Assembly (NCBI GenBank): GCA_002050125.1
Contig: MWTA01000046.1
Location: 1 to 64,000 of the forward strand
DNA length: 64,000 bases
Direction: 5' to 3'
Source: Anaerolineae bacterium UTCFX2
Lineage (GTDB): Bacteria > Chloroflexota > Anaerolineae > Anaerolineales > UBA4823
This document shows, one piece after another, positions 19,133 through 26,942 of the stretch. Both the position numbers and the translations under genes were made by a program. Position 1 is the stretch's first letter. Each line of letters begins with the position of its first letter. The notes beneath the pieces are model-generated. The model had not been told where the DNA came from, made no database searches, and was given only the letters and a program-made list of their open reading frames with translations.

Positions 19133-19864
19133 TCATCCCCGCCGGGCGTATTGCCCCAGCCGGTGGTTGCGGCGGATCGTCAACACATCCTGCCACATCT
19201 TAAAGGTGTCCTGGATCAGCGAAAGCTTGCTTTCGGGGTTGAAGTACCACGAGATCGGAACTTCCTGGATAACATAACCGCGCTGGCGCGCAATAAACAA
19301 GACCTCGATGTCGAACGACCAGCCAGTCAGCGTCAGATGCTGAAAAAGGTCTTGCGCCGCCTCAGCGCGAAAACACTTAAAACCGCATTGCGTGTCATGC
19401 AGACCAGGCAGCGCCAGCGCACGGATCATCAAATTGATCACTCTGCCGCCCCAATGGCGATGGAACGGTTCATTGAAACGGCGCGAACCGGGCGCCTCGC
19501 GCGAACCGATCGCAACATCAAACCTGTTCAGCGCGGGCGGCAGAAACCGCAAAGTCTCATCGATCGGCATAGAAAGGTCTGCGTCGCACATGAAGCGGTA
19601 CTCGCCCTGCGCCGCAAGCATCCCGCGCCGCACCGCTAGACCCTTGCCGCGCTGCTCTTCGTGGATCGCCTCAAAGCCCGCTGTCTGGTCCGCGAATTCG
19701 CGCGCTGCCTCGAAGGTGCGGTCTTGGCTGCCGTTCTCGACGACCAGCACCTCGGTTGAAAATTGCTGACGCTGGACGAAATCTTTTACCTGGACGAGTG
19801 TGGCTGGAAGGCGGTTTTCTTCGTTGTACGCGGGGATAATGATCGACAGAAACGGGTTCGCCAA
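19133..19864 (-). CDS. GT2 family glycosyltransferase, dolichyl-phosphate glucosyltransferase type
   Basis: 243 residues, a soluble GT-A enzyme. SIIIPAYNEENRLP is the nucleotide-sugar fold start, VVENGSQDRT follows, and CDADLSMP is the metal-binding DxD. The DTQCGFKCF and GWSFDIEVLF stretches match the ALG5/polyprenyl-phosphate sugar synthase branch, which makes the lipid-linked donors used by GT39-type membrane enzymes such as those at 5.3-9.2 kb. The start is TTG 19864 with GAAGGAG upstream. Confidence 0.85.
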   Translation of the reverse strand: MANPFLSIIIPAYNEENRLPATLVQVKDFVQRQQFSTEVLVVENGSQDRTFEAAREFADQTAGFEAIHEEQRGKGLAVRRGMLAAQGEYRFMCDADLSMPIDETLRFLPPALNRFDVAIGSREAPGSRRFNEPFHRHWGGRVINLMIRALALPGLHDTQCGFKCFRAEAAQDLFQHLTLTGWSFDIEVLFIARQRGYVIQEVPISWYFNPESKLSLIQDTFKMWQDVLTIRRNHRLGQYARRG

Positions 19865-19880
19865 TATGAAACGGGCTCCT

Positions 19881-20681
19881 TCACGTGATGCTCACAACCA
19901 CAAAGACCAGCCAGACCAAGATAATGATATTGACCACCAGCAAGACCGCCAGCAAAATCCACTGCTGGCGCGTAAACGGAAAGCGCTGCGCAATCCGCCG
20001 GATGAGCGCCGGTTCTTCGCGCGCCATCAGCGCCAGTTTAGAAGGTTCGGCTGGCTTTTTTGGTTCCGGCAAATCCCGCATGGTGTAGATATCGGTGATC
20101 TCTGCCACCGGGCTGATTTCAGCGTCCTCCTGCTCGCAGACCAACTCGTCGATGATGAGCTGCACTTCGTCTTCGTCAAAAACCACCGGCGAGCGAAAAA
20201 CTGTAATGATGAACCGCTGTAAGGCGTCCATCGGAATGATCCGCACCGCCGGTTTGCTGGTCTCGATGTGCGCTCCCGGGTCAGAGAAAAAAACCGCCGG
20301 CTCGATCGAAGGCACGCTTATCCCCCGGCTGGTTAGATAGTCCAACAATTCCTGGGTCTTTTCCAACCCAACGGTTATCGGGTTGGGATAAACCGTCTTA
20401 TAACCGCCGCGCTTCGACTGTAATTCCTCCCAAACCGCCTCGTGGATGCGAAAAACGCCTTTTGCATCCGCAGTCAGGATCACCCAGATCCCGGTGGGGC
20501 CCAACAAAATGAGCGGCAGGGCGTCTTTTTTCTCATCCAGGCACGCTTCGCACACCATGTGAAAACGGTTATCCAGCACACCGCGCAGGTTTTGGATCAG
20601 ATAGTCGCGCGCGCTCAGTTTGCGCCGATCGGGCGGCTGCCGACCTTCCGGAGCTTTTCCCCCACACTCGTAAACCTTCAA
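19881..20681 (-). CDS. NERD-like domain protein with C-terminal membrane anchor
   Basis: 266 residues. The N-terminal half (LLGPTGIWVILTADAKGVFRI) resembles a nuclease-related NERD domain, but I see no complete catalytic set, so nuclease activity is uncertain. Residues 246-264 are one hydrophobic helix at the very C-terminus, giving a tail-anchored topology with the bulk in the cytoplasm. The start is TTG 20681 behind AGGAGG with 5 nt spacing. It lies 16 bp before the GT2 gene. Function unknown. Confidence 0.6.
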   Translation of the reverse strand: MKVYECGGKAPEGRQPPDRRKLSARDYLIQNLRGVLDNRFHMVCEACLDEKKDALPLILLGPTGIWVILTADAKGVFRIHEAVWEELQSKRGGYKTVYPNPITVGLEKTQELLDYLTSRGISVPSIEPAVFFSDPGAHIETSKPAVRIIPMDALQRFIITVFRSPVVFDEDEVQLIIDELVCEQEDAEISPVAEITDIYTMRDLPEPKKPAEPSKLALMAREEPALIRRIAQRFPFTRQQWILLAVLLVVNIIILVWLVFVVVSIT

Positions 20682-20804
20682 CCCTGCCTCCTGGCGAAGG
20701 CGCGTCCAAGTATTACCGCCCGGTGTGCGCCGCCGCGCGCCCCGCCAGCGAATCCAAACAGCGGCGCAGGCGCTGCGATATTCGGATGCCGAAAAATTTG
20801 CCGA

Positions 20805-21116
20805 TCAAATAACCGGGACGTTTTCAAGACGGTCCTGTTGAGCATCCCTTTCGCCAACCAGCAAAATCGGGTTCTCATTGCTCTCCACCAGCCGCACAGG
20901 CGCGTTGATCTCAAATGTGCTTGCCATCAGAGGAATGCGCTTACCGGCGAAGAATTTTTTACCGGATCGAATTTCCTCGATCAGATCCTGGCGTTGGATC
21001 AAAAGGTTATCCGTAAAGATCGCTCCGCGGCGGAGATAGGCGCGGACCCATTGCACCTGTCCATCCGGATTGTAATGCACAGCATCGATTACGCCGTCAA
21101 ATTTCTGCTTCGCCAT
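20805..21116 (-). CDS. Conserved-looking small protein of unknown function
   Basis: 103 residues, mostly beta-strand-like (VIDAVHYNPDGQVQWVRAYLRRG), with no membrane segment and no motif that I recognise. GGAGGGG lies 4 nt before the ATG at 21116, a strong ribosome site that fixes the start. Extending the frame upstream would run through the tRNA gene, which excludes a longer product. It sits directly behind tRNA-Pro and a large hairpin on the same strand and may be co-transcribed with the tRNA. Confidence 0.6.
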   Translation of the reverse strand: MAKQKFDGVIDAVHYNPDGQVQWVRAYLRRGAIFTDNLLIQRQDLIEEIRSGKKFFAGKRIPLMASTFEINAPVRLVESNENPILLVGERDAQQDRLENVPVI

Positions 21117-21154
21117 GGATCCCCTCCCAAACCTTCTCCTGTTAATATCAGCTT

Positions 21155-21193
21155 GCGTAGGATACGTTCCCGACTGGGGAATGTACCCTACGC
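21155..21193. repeat. 17 bp imperfect hairpin between tRNA-Pro and the downstream gene
   Basis: Arms 21155-21171 and 21177-21193 (GCGTAGGATACGTTCCC against GGGAATGTACCCTACGC) with a 5 nt loop. On the minus-strand RNA there is one G-U pair and one mismatch. No T tract follows. It may be a terminator or processing site separating the tRNA from the mRNA. Confidence 0.55.
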
Positions 21194-21205
21194 AGCCGAT
21201 TGGAG

Positions 21206-21279
21206 TCGGGGCGGGCGGACTCGAACCGCCGACCCCCGCGTCCCAAACGCGGTGCGCTGCCGAACTGCGCCACACCCCG
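21206..21279 (-). tRNA. tRNA-Pro (anticodon TGG)
   Basis: 74 nt that fold into a full cloverleaf: acceptor CGGGGTG with CGCCCCG (one T-G pair), D stem GCGC/GCGC, anticodon stem CCGCG/CGCGG with loop TTTGGGA, T stem GGCGG/CCGCC with loop TTCGAGT, and discriminator A. CCA is not encoded. The loop places TGG at positions 34-36, reading proline codons. Confidence 0.95.
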
Positions 21280-21288
21280 GTGCCAACG

Positions 21289-21318
21289 AGTATAATGCGT
21301 ATTGCCGCTTAAAGTCAA
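21289..21318 (-). promoter_or_regulatory. tRNA-Pro promoter
   Basis: Minus strand TTGACT (21313-21318), 18 bp, TATACT (21289-21294), ending 9 bp before the mature tRNA 5' end. The same bases read TATAAT on the plus strand (21291-21296) toward the divergent methyltransferase gene, so the two promoters could interfere. Confidence 0.6.
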
Positions 21319-21336
21319 GGAAAACCTTTTTCCATA

Positions 21337-22068
21337 ATGTTTCCGCTCTTATATCACGCCCATCATCGGCTGTCCAACGAAGACCTGCCCTTCTGGCTGG
21401 GGCTTGCCAGCCGCTACCCCGGCTCAGTGTTGGAATTGGGCTGCGGGACGGGCCGGCTTCTGATCCCCCTGCTCCAGGCGGGTCACGCGGTAGTCGGGCT
21501 CGATCATGACCGGGACATGCTGGCGGCGCTGCAGTCCAGCCTGCCTCCGGAGACCCGCCCCGCGCTGCAGTTGATCCAGGCTGATTTCAGCGCCTTTCAC
21601 CTTGAACGGAAATTCAGCTCGATCCTGCTGCCTTGCAACACTTACAGCGCGCTGAATCTGGACCAGCGCTCACGCCTCCTGGAAAATGTTCATCGCCACC
21701 TGCTGCCTGGGGGGATTTTTGCCGCCAGCCTCCCCAACCCGCTGCAGCTCCGCAGCCTGCCGCCACACGCCGAGGCGGAAGTCGAGCAGATCTTCGAGCA
21801 CCCTCTGGATGGAGAGCCGGTTCAGGTTTCCAGCGCATGGGAGAAGAATGCCCGGACCCTGCGCGTCTTCTGGCATTACGATCACCTTCTGCCCGAGGGC
21901 CGCGTGGAACGAACCAGCGTGACCTCAACCCATTTTCTGATATCGCCGCAGGATCACCTGTCCGAGATTCATTCGGCTGAGTTCACAACGGTGGAAATGC
22001 TCGGAGATTTCGACGGGTCTCCTTTCTCCGCCGATTCGCCCCAATTAATTCTGTTGGTCTCGATTTAG
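21337..22068 (+). CDS. Class I SAM-dependent methyltransferase
   Basis: 243 residues. VLELGCGTGRLLIPLLQAGHAVVGLDHD is motif I plus the acidic end of strand 2, which bind S-adenosylmethionine. SSILLPCNTYSALN and LLPGGIFAASLPNP match motifs II and III of small-molecule or lipid methyltransferases. The substrate is not evident. Divergent from tRNA-Pro and convergent with the eRF1-like gene. Confidence 0.8.
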   Translation: MFPLLYHAHHRLSNEDLPFWLGLASRYPGSVLELGCGTGRLLIPLLQAGHAVVGLDHDRDMLAALQSSLPPETRPALQLIQADFSAFHLERKFSSILLPCNTYSALNLDQRSRLLENVHRHLLPGGIFAASLPNPLQLRSLPPHAEAEVEQIFEHPLDGEPVQVSSAWEKNARTLRVFWHYDHLLPEGRVERTSVTSTHFLISPQDHLSEIHSAEFTTVEMLGDFDGSPFSADSPQLILLVSI

Positions 22069-22081
22069 ATTTAATGAAATT

Positions 22082-22131
22082 CGGTGCGGAGGTTGAGCCG
22101 TTCTGGGGGACAAGCTGCCGCCTCCGCACCG
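22082..22131. terminator. Hairpin between convergent genes
   Basis: A perfect 11 bp stem, CGGTGCGGAGG (22082-22092) with CCTCCGCACCG (22121-22131), enclosing 28 nt. It sits in the 72 bp between the stops of the methyltransferase and eRF1-like genes. There is no T tract, so terminator function is probable but not certain. Confidence 0.5.
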
Positions 22132-22140
22132 GTTACCGCC

Positions 22141-23244
22141 TCAATAGCGCAAGATTGCGCCAATCTGATCGAACCCCTTGATTTTCTGATCCGCCCGCAA
22201 TACTTCGACTTCTCCGCCGTCCAGCATTACCGCCTGCACAGCCAGCTCCACCGCATCTTCGATGCGCTCCATTTTCCCGCCGCAATAGGGGCAGGCTTCT
22301 ACCGCCTTAATCGAGACATATCCACAACCGGTACAGCGCAAACCGGGATCTCGAAAACCATCGCGGATGACCAGGATCTGCAACCGCCCTTCTCGAAGTG
22401 CGTCCAACGTCTCCTGTAATCCGAGCACCCCACCCCGACTCTTGGCTGCGTTCGTGACCAGCGTCTTGACTAGATTGCTTTCGCGCAGGATCTCAGCTCG
22501 GGTTCCGATTTCTATTGCGTTCGCCAGCACCTCATTGTTGCTTGCCACCATGCTGATCGGGAACGAACCCACCACCAGGCTCTGCCAGGTCTTAGGAAGC
22601 AGGTTGCGAAACATGGCAACATTGTCATCGGTGCCGCCAATCAGGATCCGCCGCACATTTTTCTCTGAAAAGAAGTGGACGGCATATTCGGCTGCTTCGC
22701 GCATATTCCTCTCAGCCGCTTCATCCAAGTGTCCGCCGGTCTGACCAACTTTGCTGCCTCGCCGCCCTGCTGCTTGGGAACCGCCCCCCCTTTTGGTATG
22801 CCGGATTGTTTCGCCGACTACGTCCTCTTGTTCCCGCAATTCTCCCAGGTGAAAATGGAAATAACGTGCGTCCTGTTTATCAACAACCACCACGCCGTAA
22901 CCACCATATGAATCTAACAAGTCTGCCAGCGGCTTGACGTAAGGCTGCTCACTCACCCGCACCCGGCTGCGCAACGGAATTGCGAGCGGGTAGGCGCGCA
23001 AGAATCCATCATTTACACAAGAAAAGACCGCCAGACTTTTTCCAACCCAGTCATGCTCATGCTCGATAAAGCCGATGACCTTTTCAACATCTTCAGGCAA
23101 ATCGATCTCTTTGAGCATGCTCCGCAGTCTGCGGCGATGAAAGTCGGTATTTCCTTCAGCAGGGTCTGTGTTGAGGTACACACTCAACACTGGCTGACCA
23201 GGCTGATAATGCAACAGCTCTTGGATATTTTGATCTGTTATCAT
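22141..23244 (-). CDS. eRF1/Vms1-like protein (bacterial release-factor family) with GSQ loop and zinc ribbon
   Basis: 367 residues in three parts like archaeo-eukaryotic release factors: an N-terminal domain (1-115), a central RNase-H-like domain (about 116-260) and a C-terminal domain with a zinc ribbon (C304, C307, C318, C321). The central domain has a disordered Gly/Arg-rich loop with G155-S156-Q157, the position of the peptidyl-tRNA-hydrolysing GGQ of eRF1; Vms1/VLRF1-type proteins use GSQ. It probably acts on stalled peptidyl-tRNA on ribosomes. GAGGAGGT precedes the ATG. The gene is monocistronic with its own near-consensus promoter. Confidence 0.8.
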   Translation of the reverse strand: MITDQNIQELLHYQPGQPVLSVYLNTDPAEGNTDFHRRRLRSMLKEIDLPEDVEKVIGFIEHEHDWVGKSLAVFSCVNDGFLRAYPLAIPLRSRVRVSEQPYVKPLADLLDSYGGYGVVVVDKQDARYFHFHLGELREQEDVVGETIRHTKRGGGSQAAGRRGSKVGQTGGHLDEAAERNMREAAEYAVHFFSEKNVRRILIGGTDDNVAMFRNLLPKTWQSLVVGSFPISMVASNNEVLANAIEIGTRAEILRESNLVKTLVTNAAKSRGGVLGLQETLDALREGRLQILVIRDGFRDPGLRCTGCGYVSIKAVEACPYCGGKMERIEDAVELAVQAVMLDGGEVEVLRADQKIKGFDQIGAILRY

Positions 23245-23297
23245 ATTTACCTCCTCACAAGTTCCGTGTTCAACCTACCCCCACCAAAACTCCTTAG

Positions 23298-23312
23298 CTA
23301 TATTGTATATAG
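23298..23312. promoter_or_regulatory. Palindrome over the -10 box of the eRF1-like gene
   Basis: Perfect inverted repeat CTATAT-TGT-ATATAG covering the -10 box at 23302-23307. A possible operator, though AT-rich -10 regions form such symmetry by chance more easily than GC-rich DNA does. Confidence 0.3.
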
Positions 23313-23331
23313 GTAGACCGGTCAGAGTCAA
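23302..23331 (-). promoter_or_regulatory. Promoter of the eRF1-like gene
   Basis: Minus strand TTGACT (23326-23331), 18 bp spacer containing ACCGGT, TACAAT (23302-23307). Same -35 and spacing as the tRNA-Pro promoter. Leader of about 50 nt. Confidence 0.6.
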
Positions 23332-23460
23332 GCACTCATCCAGGGATTCAGGAAACCTTAAGCCTTTCAAATCATTTTCTTAATTCAGGCGCAAAGCAGC
23401 CTGGCAGCGAAAACATTTTGGCGCTTTGTTCCGGTTACCCTCTGCATTTTTATCCAACCG

Positions 23461-23469
23461 TGCTATTAT
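23461..23469 (+). promoter_or_regulatory. Extended -10 of the pseudo-receiver gene
   Basis: TGC-TATTAT (23461-23469), 8 nt before the ATG at 23478 and 2 nt before the ATG at 23472. There is no ribosome site. If this is the promoter, translation must begin at 23478 on a leaderless mRNA. Confidence 0.4.
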
Positions 23470-23471
23470 TG

Positions 23472-24653
23472 ATGCATATGAAAACCTCGCGCGACCGCAT
23501 TCTGCTCATCGAAAGCGACCCGGAAATCAGCGATCTGGTCGCCAGACAGACCCTCCAGGCGCTGGGGTATCAGGTTCAGAGCGCACGCTCCGCCTCTGCG
23601 GGTCTGCAAGAGGTGAACCGTTTCCTCCCAGATGTGATCATCGTGAATCTGGTCCTGCCGGACCTGAGCGGCAAAGACCTGCTGGTCGCCTTCTCATCCC
23701 AGGGCATCGAAGTCCCGGTCATTATCATCTCGCAAAAGGACATGGAGAGCGACCTGATCCAAGCCTTTCGCCTGGGCGCGGTGGATTATCTCATCTGGCC
23801 GATGCGCGAAGCAGAAATCGTCGCGGCAGTGGAGCGGGTTCTCAAACAGGTTCGTTCACGGCGGGAGCGCGAAACCCTTGCCAGGCAACTAAAGCAGACA
23901 AACAATGAGCTCCAGCAGCGCGTGCGCGAGTTGACCACAATTTTCGCGATCGGCAAGGCGGTGATTTCGATCACGAATCAGCGCGAACTGCTCGAAAAAA
24001 TCGTGGAAGGCGCGGTCTACGTAACCGAGGCTGATTACGGCTGGCTGTTGCTGCGCGAGGAGCGCCACAAGACCTTTAACCTGGTCGCTCAGCGCAACCT
24101 GCCCAAGACGCTGGCAGCCAAAATCAACCAGCCCTGGGATGACGGAATCAGTTCTCTGGTTGCGCTTTCAGGCGAAACGCTTTCGATTTCAGGCGAGCCG
24201 CTGGCGCGTTTCAAGGTTTCTCAATTAGGGCAATCGACGCTAATCGTGCCGATTAAGCTCAAGAAAGAGGTCGTCGGGTTGTTGGTGGTCGTGCGCAAAG
24301 CCGCCGAGTCTTTTAGCTCCAGCAATAAAACCCTGCTGGAGGCGGTCGCAGATTACGCCTCGGTCTCGCTCGTCAATGCCAGCCTGTTTCGGGCACTCGA
24401 GGAGCGCGCCCGGGCAATGCAGCAAACCGCCGAACAGGCGCAAGCCAGCGACCGCAAGAAAGACCAGGTCATGCTCAATTTCAAGAAAGAAATCCAACCA
24501 AAGCTCGAAAAGACCATCCGGGAGATTGAAGAATTCCTGGTTCGTGAAGACGCCCGGCTGAACGCGGCCCAGAAATCGGGAATGCGCAATTCACTCGAAA
24601 ATTTGCACAGCGCCGCGGATACGGTCGAGAAGCTCCGACCAGCTTCTGGCTAG
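23472..24653 (+). CDS. Pseudo-receiver / coiled coil / GAF signalling protein
   Basis: 393 residues (391 if read from ATG 23478; numbering below uses the latter). Residues 7-125 are a receiver fold, but the phospho-accepting Asp is Asn57 (IIVNLVLPDLSG), the conserved Lys is Trp107 (YLIWPM), and the acidic pocket reads E-S-D, so phosphorylation is not expected. A coiled coil (about 128-160) leads to a GAF domain (about 170-310) and a second helical segment. No output domain is present. It lies 62 bp before a histidine kinase with a similar damaged receiver, suggesting that the two work together as a sensing complex. Confidence 0.85.
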   Translation: MHMKTSRDRILLIESDPEISDLVARQTLQALGYQVQSARSASAGLQEVNRFLPDVIIVNLVLPDLSGKDLLVAFSSQGIEVPVIIISQKDMESDLIQAFRLGAVDYLIWPMREAEIVAAVERVLKQVRSRRERETLARQLKQTNNELQQRVRELTTIFAIGKAVISITNQRELLEKIVEGAVYVTEADYGWLLLREERHKTFNLVAQRNLPKTLAAKINQPWDDGISSLVALSGETLSISGEPLARFKVSQLGQSTLIVPIKLKKEVVGLLVVVRKAAESFSSSNKTLLEAVADYASVSLVNASLFRALEERARAMQQTAEQAQASDRKKDQVMLNFKKEIQPKLEKTIREIEEFLVREDARLNAAQKSGMRNSLENLHSAADTVEKLRPASG

Positions 24654-24715
24654 ACAATGACGCTAACCGGGTGTCCAACCCGTAGCCAGGTCTGATAATC
24701 AATACCACTCAACGT

Positions 24716-26626
24716 ATGGCAAGTGAACATCTTCTTCTCATTGCAGCCCCACCTGAATCTGCGACTCTGCAGAACAGGTTGAGTTTGGAGACCATCGGCT
24801 GCCGGCTCACGATCTGCCCCAATCGGACTGAAGCTGAAGAAATCATCGCCAACGATCCGCCCAAATTGATTTTGCTGTCCGACCAGATCGGCGAACCTGA
24901 CGTTTTTCAAACCATCCGAGACTTGAGCCGGAGCTATCCACTCATCCCAATCGTTTTCGTCCCGGCTCGGCAGCCGCCAGAATTAGCCGCGGCAATTGAC
25001 GCCGGGATTTCGGGCTATATTCCCCCTTCCGCCCGATCGTCCGAGATTCAAGCGCGCCTGCGGGCTGCGCTTGAGCGCCGCCGGCAGCTCACCGCGCACG
25101 CCAGCGAGGAGGTCAGGTCTTTACAACAACGAATCACCGACCTTGAAACCATCGGGCGTTTCGGGCGCAAGATCGTTGCGTCGCTCGACCTGGAGGGTGT
25201 GCTCACCGCTGTTGTAGACGCAGCCGTCGAATTGTCTGAAGCAGAAGAGGGCAACTTGTTACTGCCGGACGAAACAACCGGTGAACTCCTCATTTTCGCC
25301 AGCCGGAATTTCGAGGAGGATTTCGTGAGGACCTTTCGCCTGCCCATCCAGGATTCCCTGGCAGGAACGGTCTTCCAAACCGGCAAACCGATCTTGCTGG
25401 ATGAAAAGTCACCCAGAAAGATCAAGACCGACTACCTGGTGCACACGCTTATCTATATGCCAATCACTGTCAAGGGGCGTGTGATTGGCGTGCTGGGGGT
25501 TGACAACCGCCAGAGCGACAAACCTTTCGGGGAAACCCAGGTAAGGTTTCTCGCGGCGCTGGCGAACTACGCTGCAATCGCGCTCGAAAACGCCCAGCTT
25601 TTTGCTCACACAGAAGCTGAGCGATCCAAACTGGAAACCATCCTGACCAAGAGCGAAAACGGCGTCGTCGTTGTTGATTTTGACGGGCGGCTGATTCTGG
25701 TCAATCACAAAGCGCGCGAGGCATTCGGCATCCACGAAACCCACCTGACCGGAAAACGCGCGAGCGATTTGATCCAGAACCAAGACCTGCTGGAGGTTCT
25801 GCGGGACGAGGATCTGGTCTCCGCCACCCGGATTGAACTCACGCTCAACGATGGCTGCGTCATGAACACCCAGATCACCCCAATTCCAAACCTGGGACTG
25901 GTGGTGATTATGCAGGACATCACCCACCTAAAGGAACTGGACCGCATCAAAACAGAGTTTGTCAACACCGTTTCACACGACCTGCGTTCGCCGCTCACTG
26001 CTATCCTGGGCTATACAGAGTTGATAGAAAGGGTTGGATCGCTTACCGAACAGCAGCAGGAATTTATCCGCCGAGTCCAACAGAGCGTTCACACCATCAC
26101 CTCACTGATCAACGATCTGCTCGACCTGGGTCGCATAGAATCCGGTTTTGACGCCCGCAAAGAAATCCTGCCCTTCAATTCGATCCTGGAATACGCCGTA
26201 GATAACTTGAAAACAAAAGCGGCTGAGAAATCTCAAAACCTGATTGTGGATGTAACGTCAGACTTGCCGCACGTGCTGGGGAATCCGATCCGATTGCGCC
26301 AATTAGTCGCGAACTTGCTGGTAAATGCGATCAAATACACCCAGAAAAACGGCGAAATCTACGTGCAAGCCAGCGCAGAAGCAGGTCAGATCATCCTGCG
26401 CATCGCAGACAACGGGCCTGGCATCCCCGCAGCCGACCAACCCCATATTTTTGATAAGTTTTACCGCGCTAGCAATGTCCCGGAAGACCTTGCCGGCATC
26501 GGTTTGGGCTTGGCGATCGCCAAGTCGATTGTCGAGAATCATCAGGGCCGCACCTGGGTGGAATCAACCCCAGGCGAGGGGACGGTCTTCACCGTTGTGC
26601 TCCCCAGCACCGACCTCAGGCTGTGA
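24716..26626 (+). CDS. Histidine kinase: degenerate receiver, GAF, PAS, HisKA, HATPase
   Basis: 636 residues, no membrane segment. Residues 5-118 look like a receiver in which the Asp site reads ILLSDQ (S55 where Asp is expected, D56 next) and Lys is replaced (YIPPS). GAF about 150-295, PAS about 305-405, HisKA with H421 in SHDLRSPL, then the ATPase with N box (LLVNAIKYT), G1 (ADNGPGI) and G2 (GIGLGL). A cytosolic sensor kinase that autophosphorylates on H421; no response regulator adjoins. Its partner is probably the upstream pseudo-receiver/GAF protein. Confidence 0.9.
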   Translation: MASEHLLLIAAPPESATLQNRLSLETIGCRLTICPNRTEAEEIIANDPPKLILLSDQIGEPDVFQTIRDLSRSYPLIPIVFVPARQPPELAAAIDAGISGYIPPSARSSEIQARLRAALERRRQLTAHASEEVRSLQQRITDLETIGRFGRKIVASLDLEGVLTAVVDAAVELSEAEEGNLLLPDETTGELLIFASRNFEEDFVRTFRLPIQDSLAGTVFQTGKPILLDEKSPRKIKTDYLVHTLIYMPITVKGRVIGVLGVDNRQSDKPFGETQVRFLAALANYAAIALENAQLFAHTEAERSKLETILTKSENGVVVVDFDGRLILVNHKAREAFGIHETHLTGKRASDLIQNQDLLEVLRDEDLVSATRIELTLNDGCVMNTQITPIPNLGLVVIMQDITHLKELDRIKTEFVNTVSHDLRSPLTAILGYTELIERVGSLTEQQQEFIRRVQQSVHTITSLINDLLDLGRIESGFDARKEILPFNSILEYAVDNLKTKAAEKSQNLIVDVTSDLPHVLGNPIRLRQLVANLLVNAIKYTQKNGEIYVQASAEAGQIILRIADNGPGIPAADQPHIFDKFYRASNVPEDLAGIGLGLAIAKSIVENHQGRTWVESTPGEGTVFTVVLPSTDLRL

Positions 26627-26721
26627 TGCTTGATTCTTCATAGCCGGTCTTTCCTGCGGGCGCGCCATTCTGCCTCGACGCCCGCTTGTCCCTGCTTCAT
26701 CGGCTGACACCCGCCATAAAC

Positions 26722-26762
26722 AAGCCCCCGCCTGGTTAATAATAAATGCCAAGCGGGGGCTT
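26722..26762. terminator. Bidirectional hairpin terminator
   Basis: A perfect 10 bp stem AAGCCCCCGC (26722-26731) with GCGGGGGCTT (26753-26762) and a 21 nt AT-rich loop, between convergent genes ending at 26626 (+) and 26943 (-). Minus-strand RNA ends in TTGTTTAT, plus-strand in TTTCG. The other bases of 26627-26942 hold a strong ribosome-site sequence GGAGG (26771-26775) 8 nt before an ATG at 26784; whether a gene begins there is discussed under findings. Confidence 0.65.
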
Positions 26763-26942
26763 TCGCCAAAGGAGGAAACAGCGATGAGCAACTTTTTTGA
26801 AACCCCCGTCTTAGTTCTACGCTCATCATACAAGATAATGCCCGTCTTCGACATTGCCGAAGGTCACATGAAACGCATGATCTTTTTCTGTTCTTTTGTG
26901 ACCGCCCTCACAAGCCTGCTTGTCAAGACGCCTGATCTGCGT

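Noticed and set aside
21117-21275. N-terminal extension of the small protein at 20805
   Set aside because: The extension is a translation of the tRNA-Pro gene and the hairpin.
21291-21296. TATAAT as a dedicated promoter of the methyltransferase at 21337
   Set aside because: No acceptable -35, since the region would lie inside the tRNA; it may only mirror the tRNA -10.
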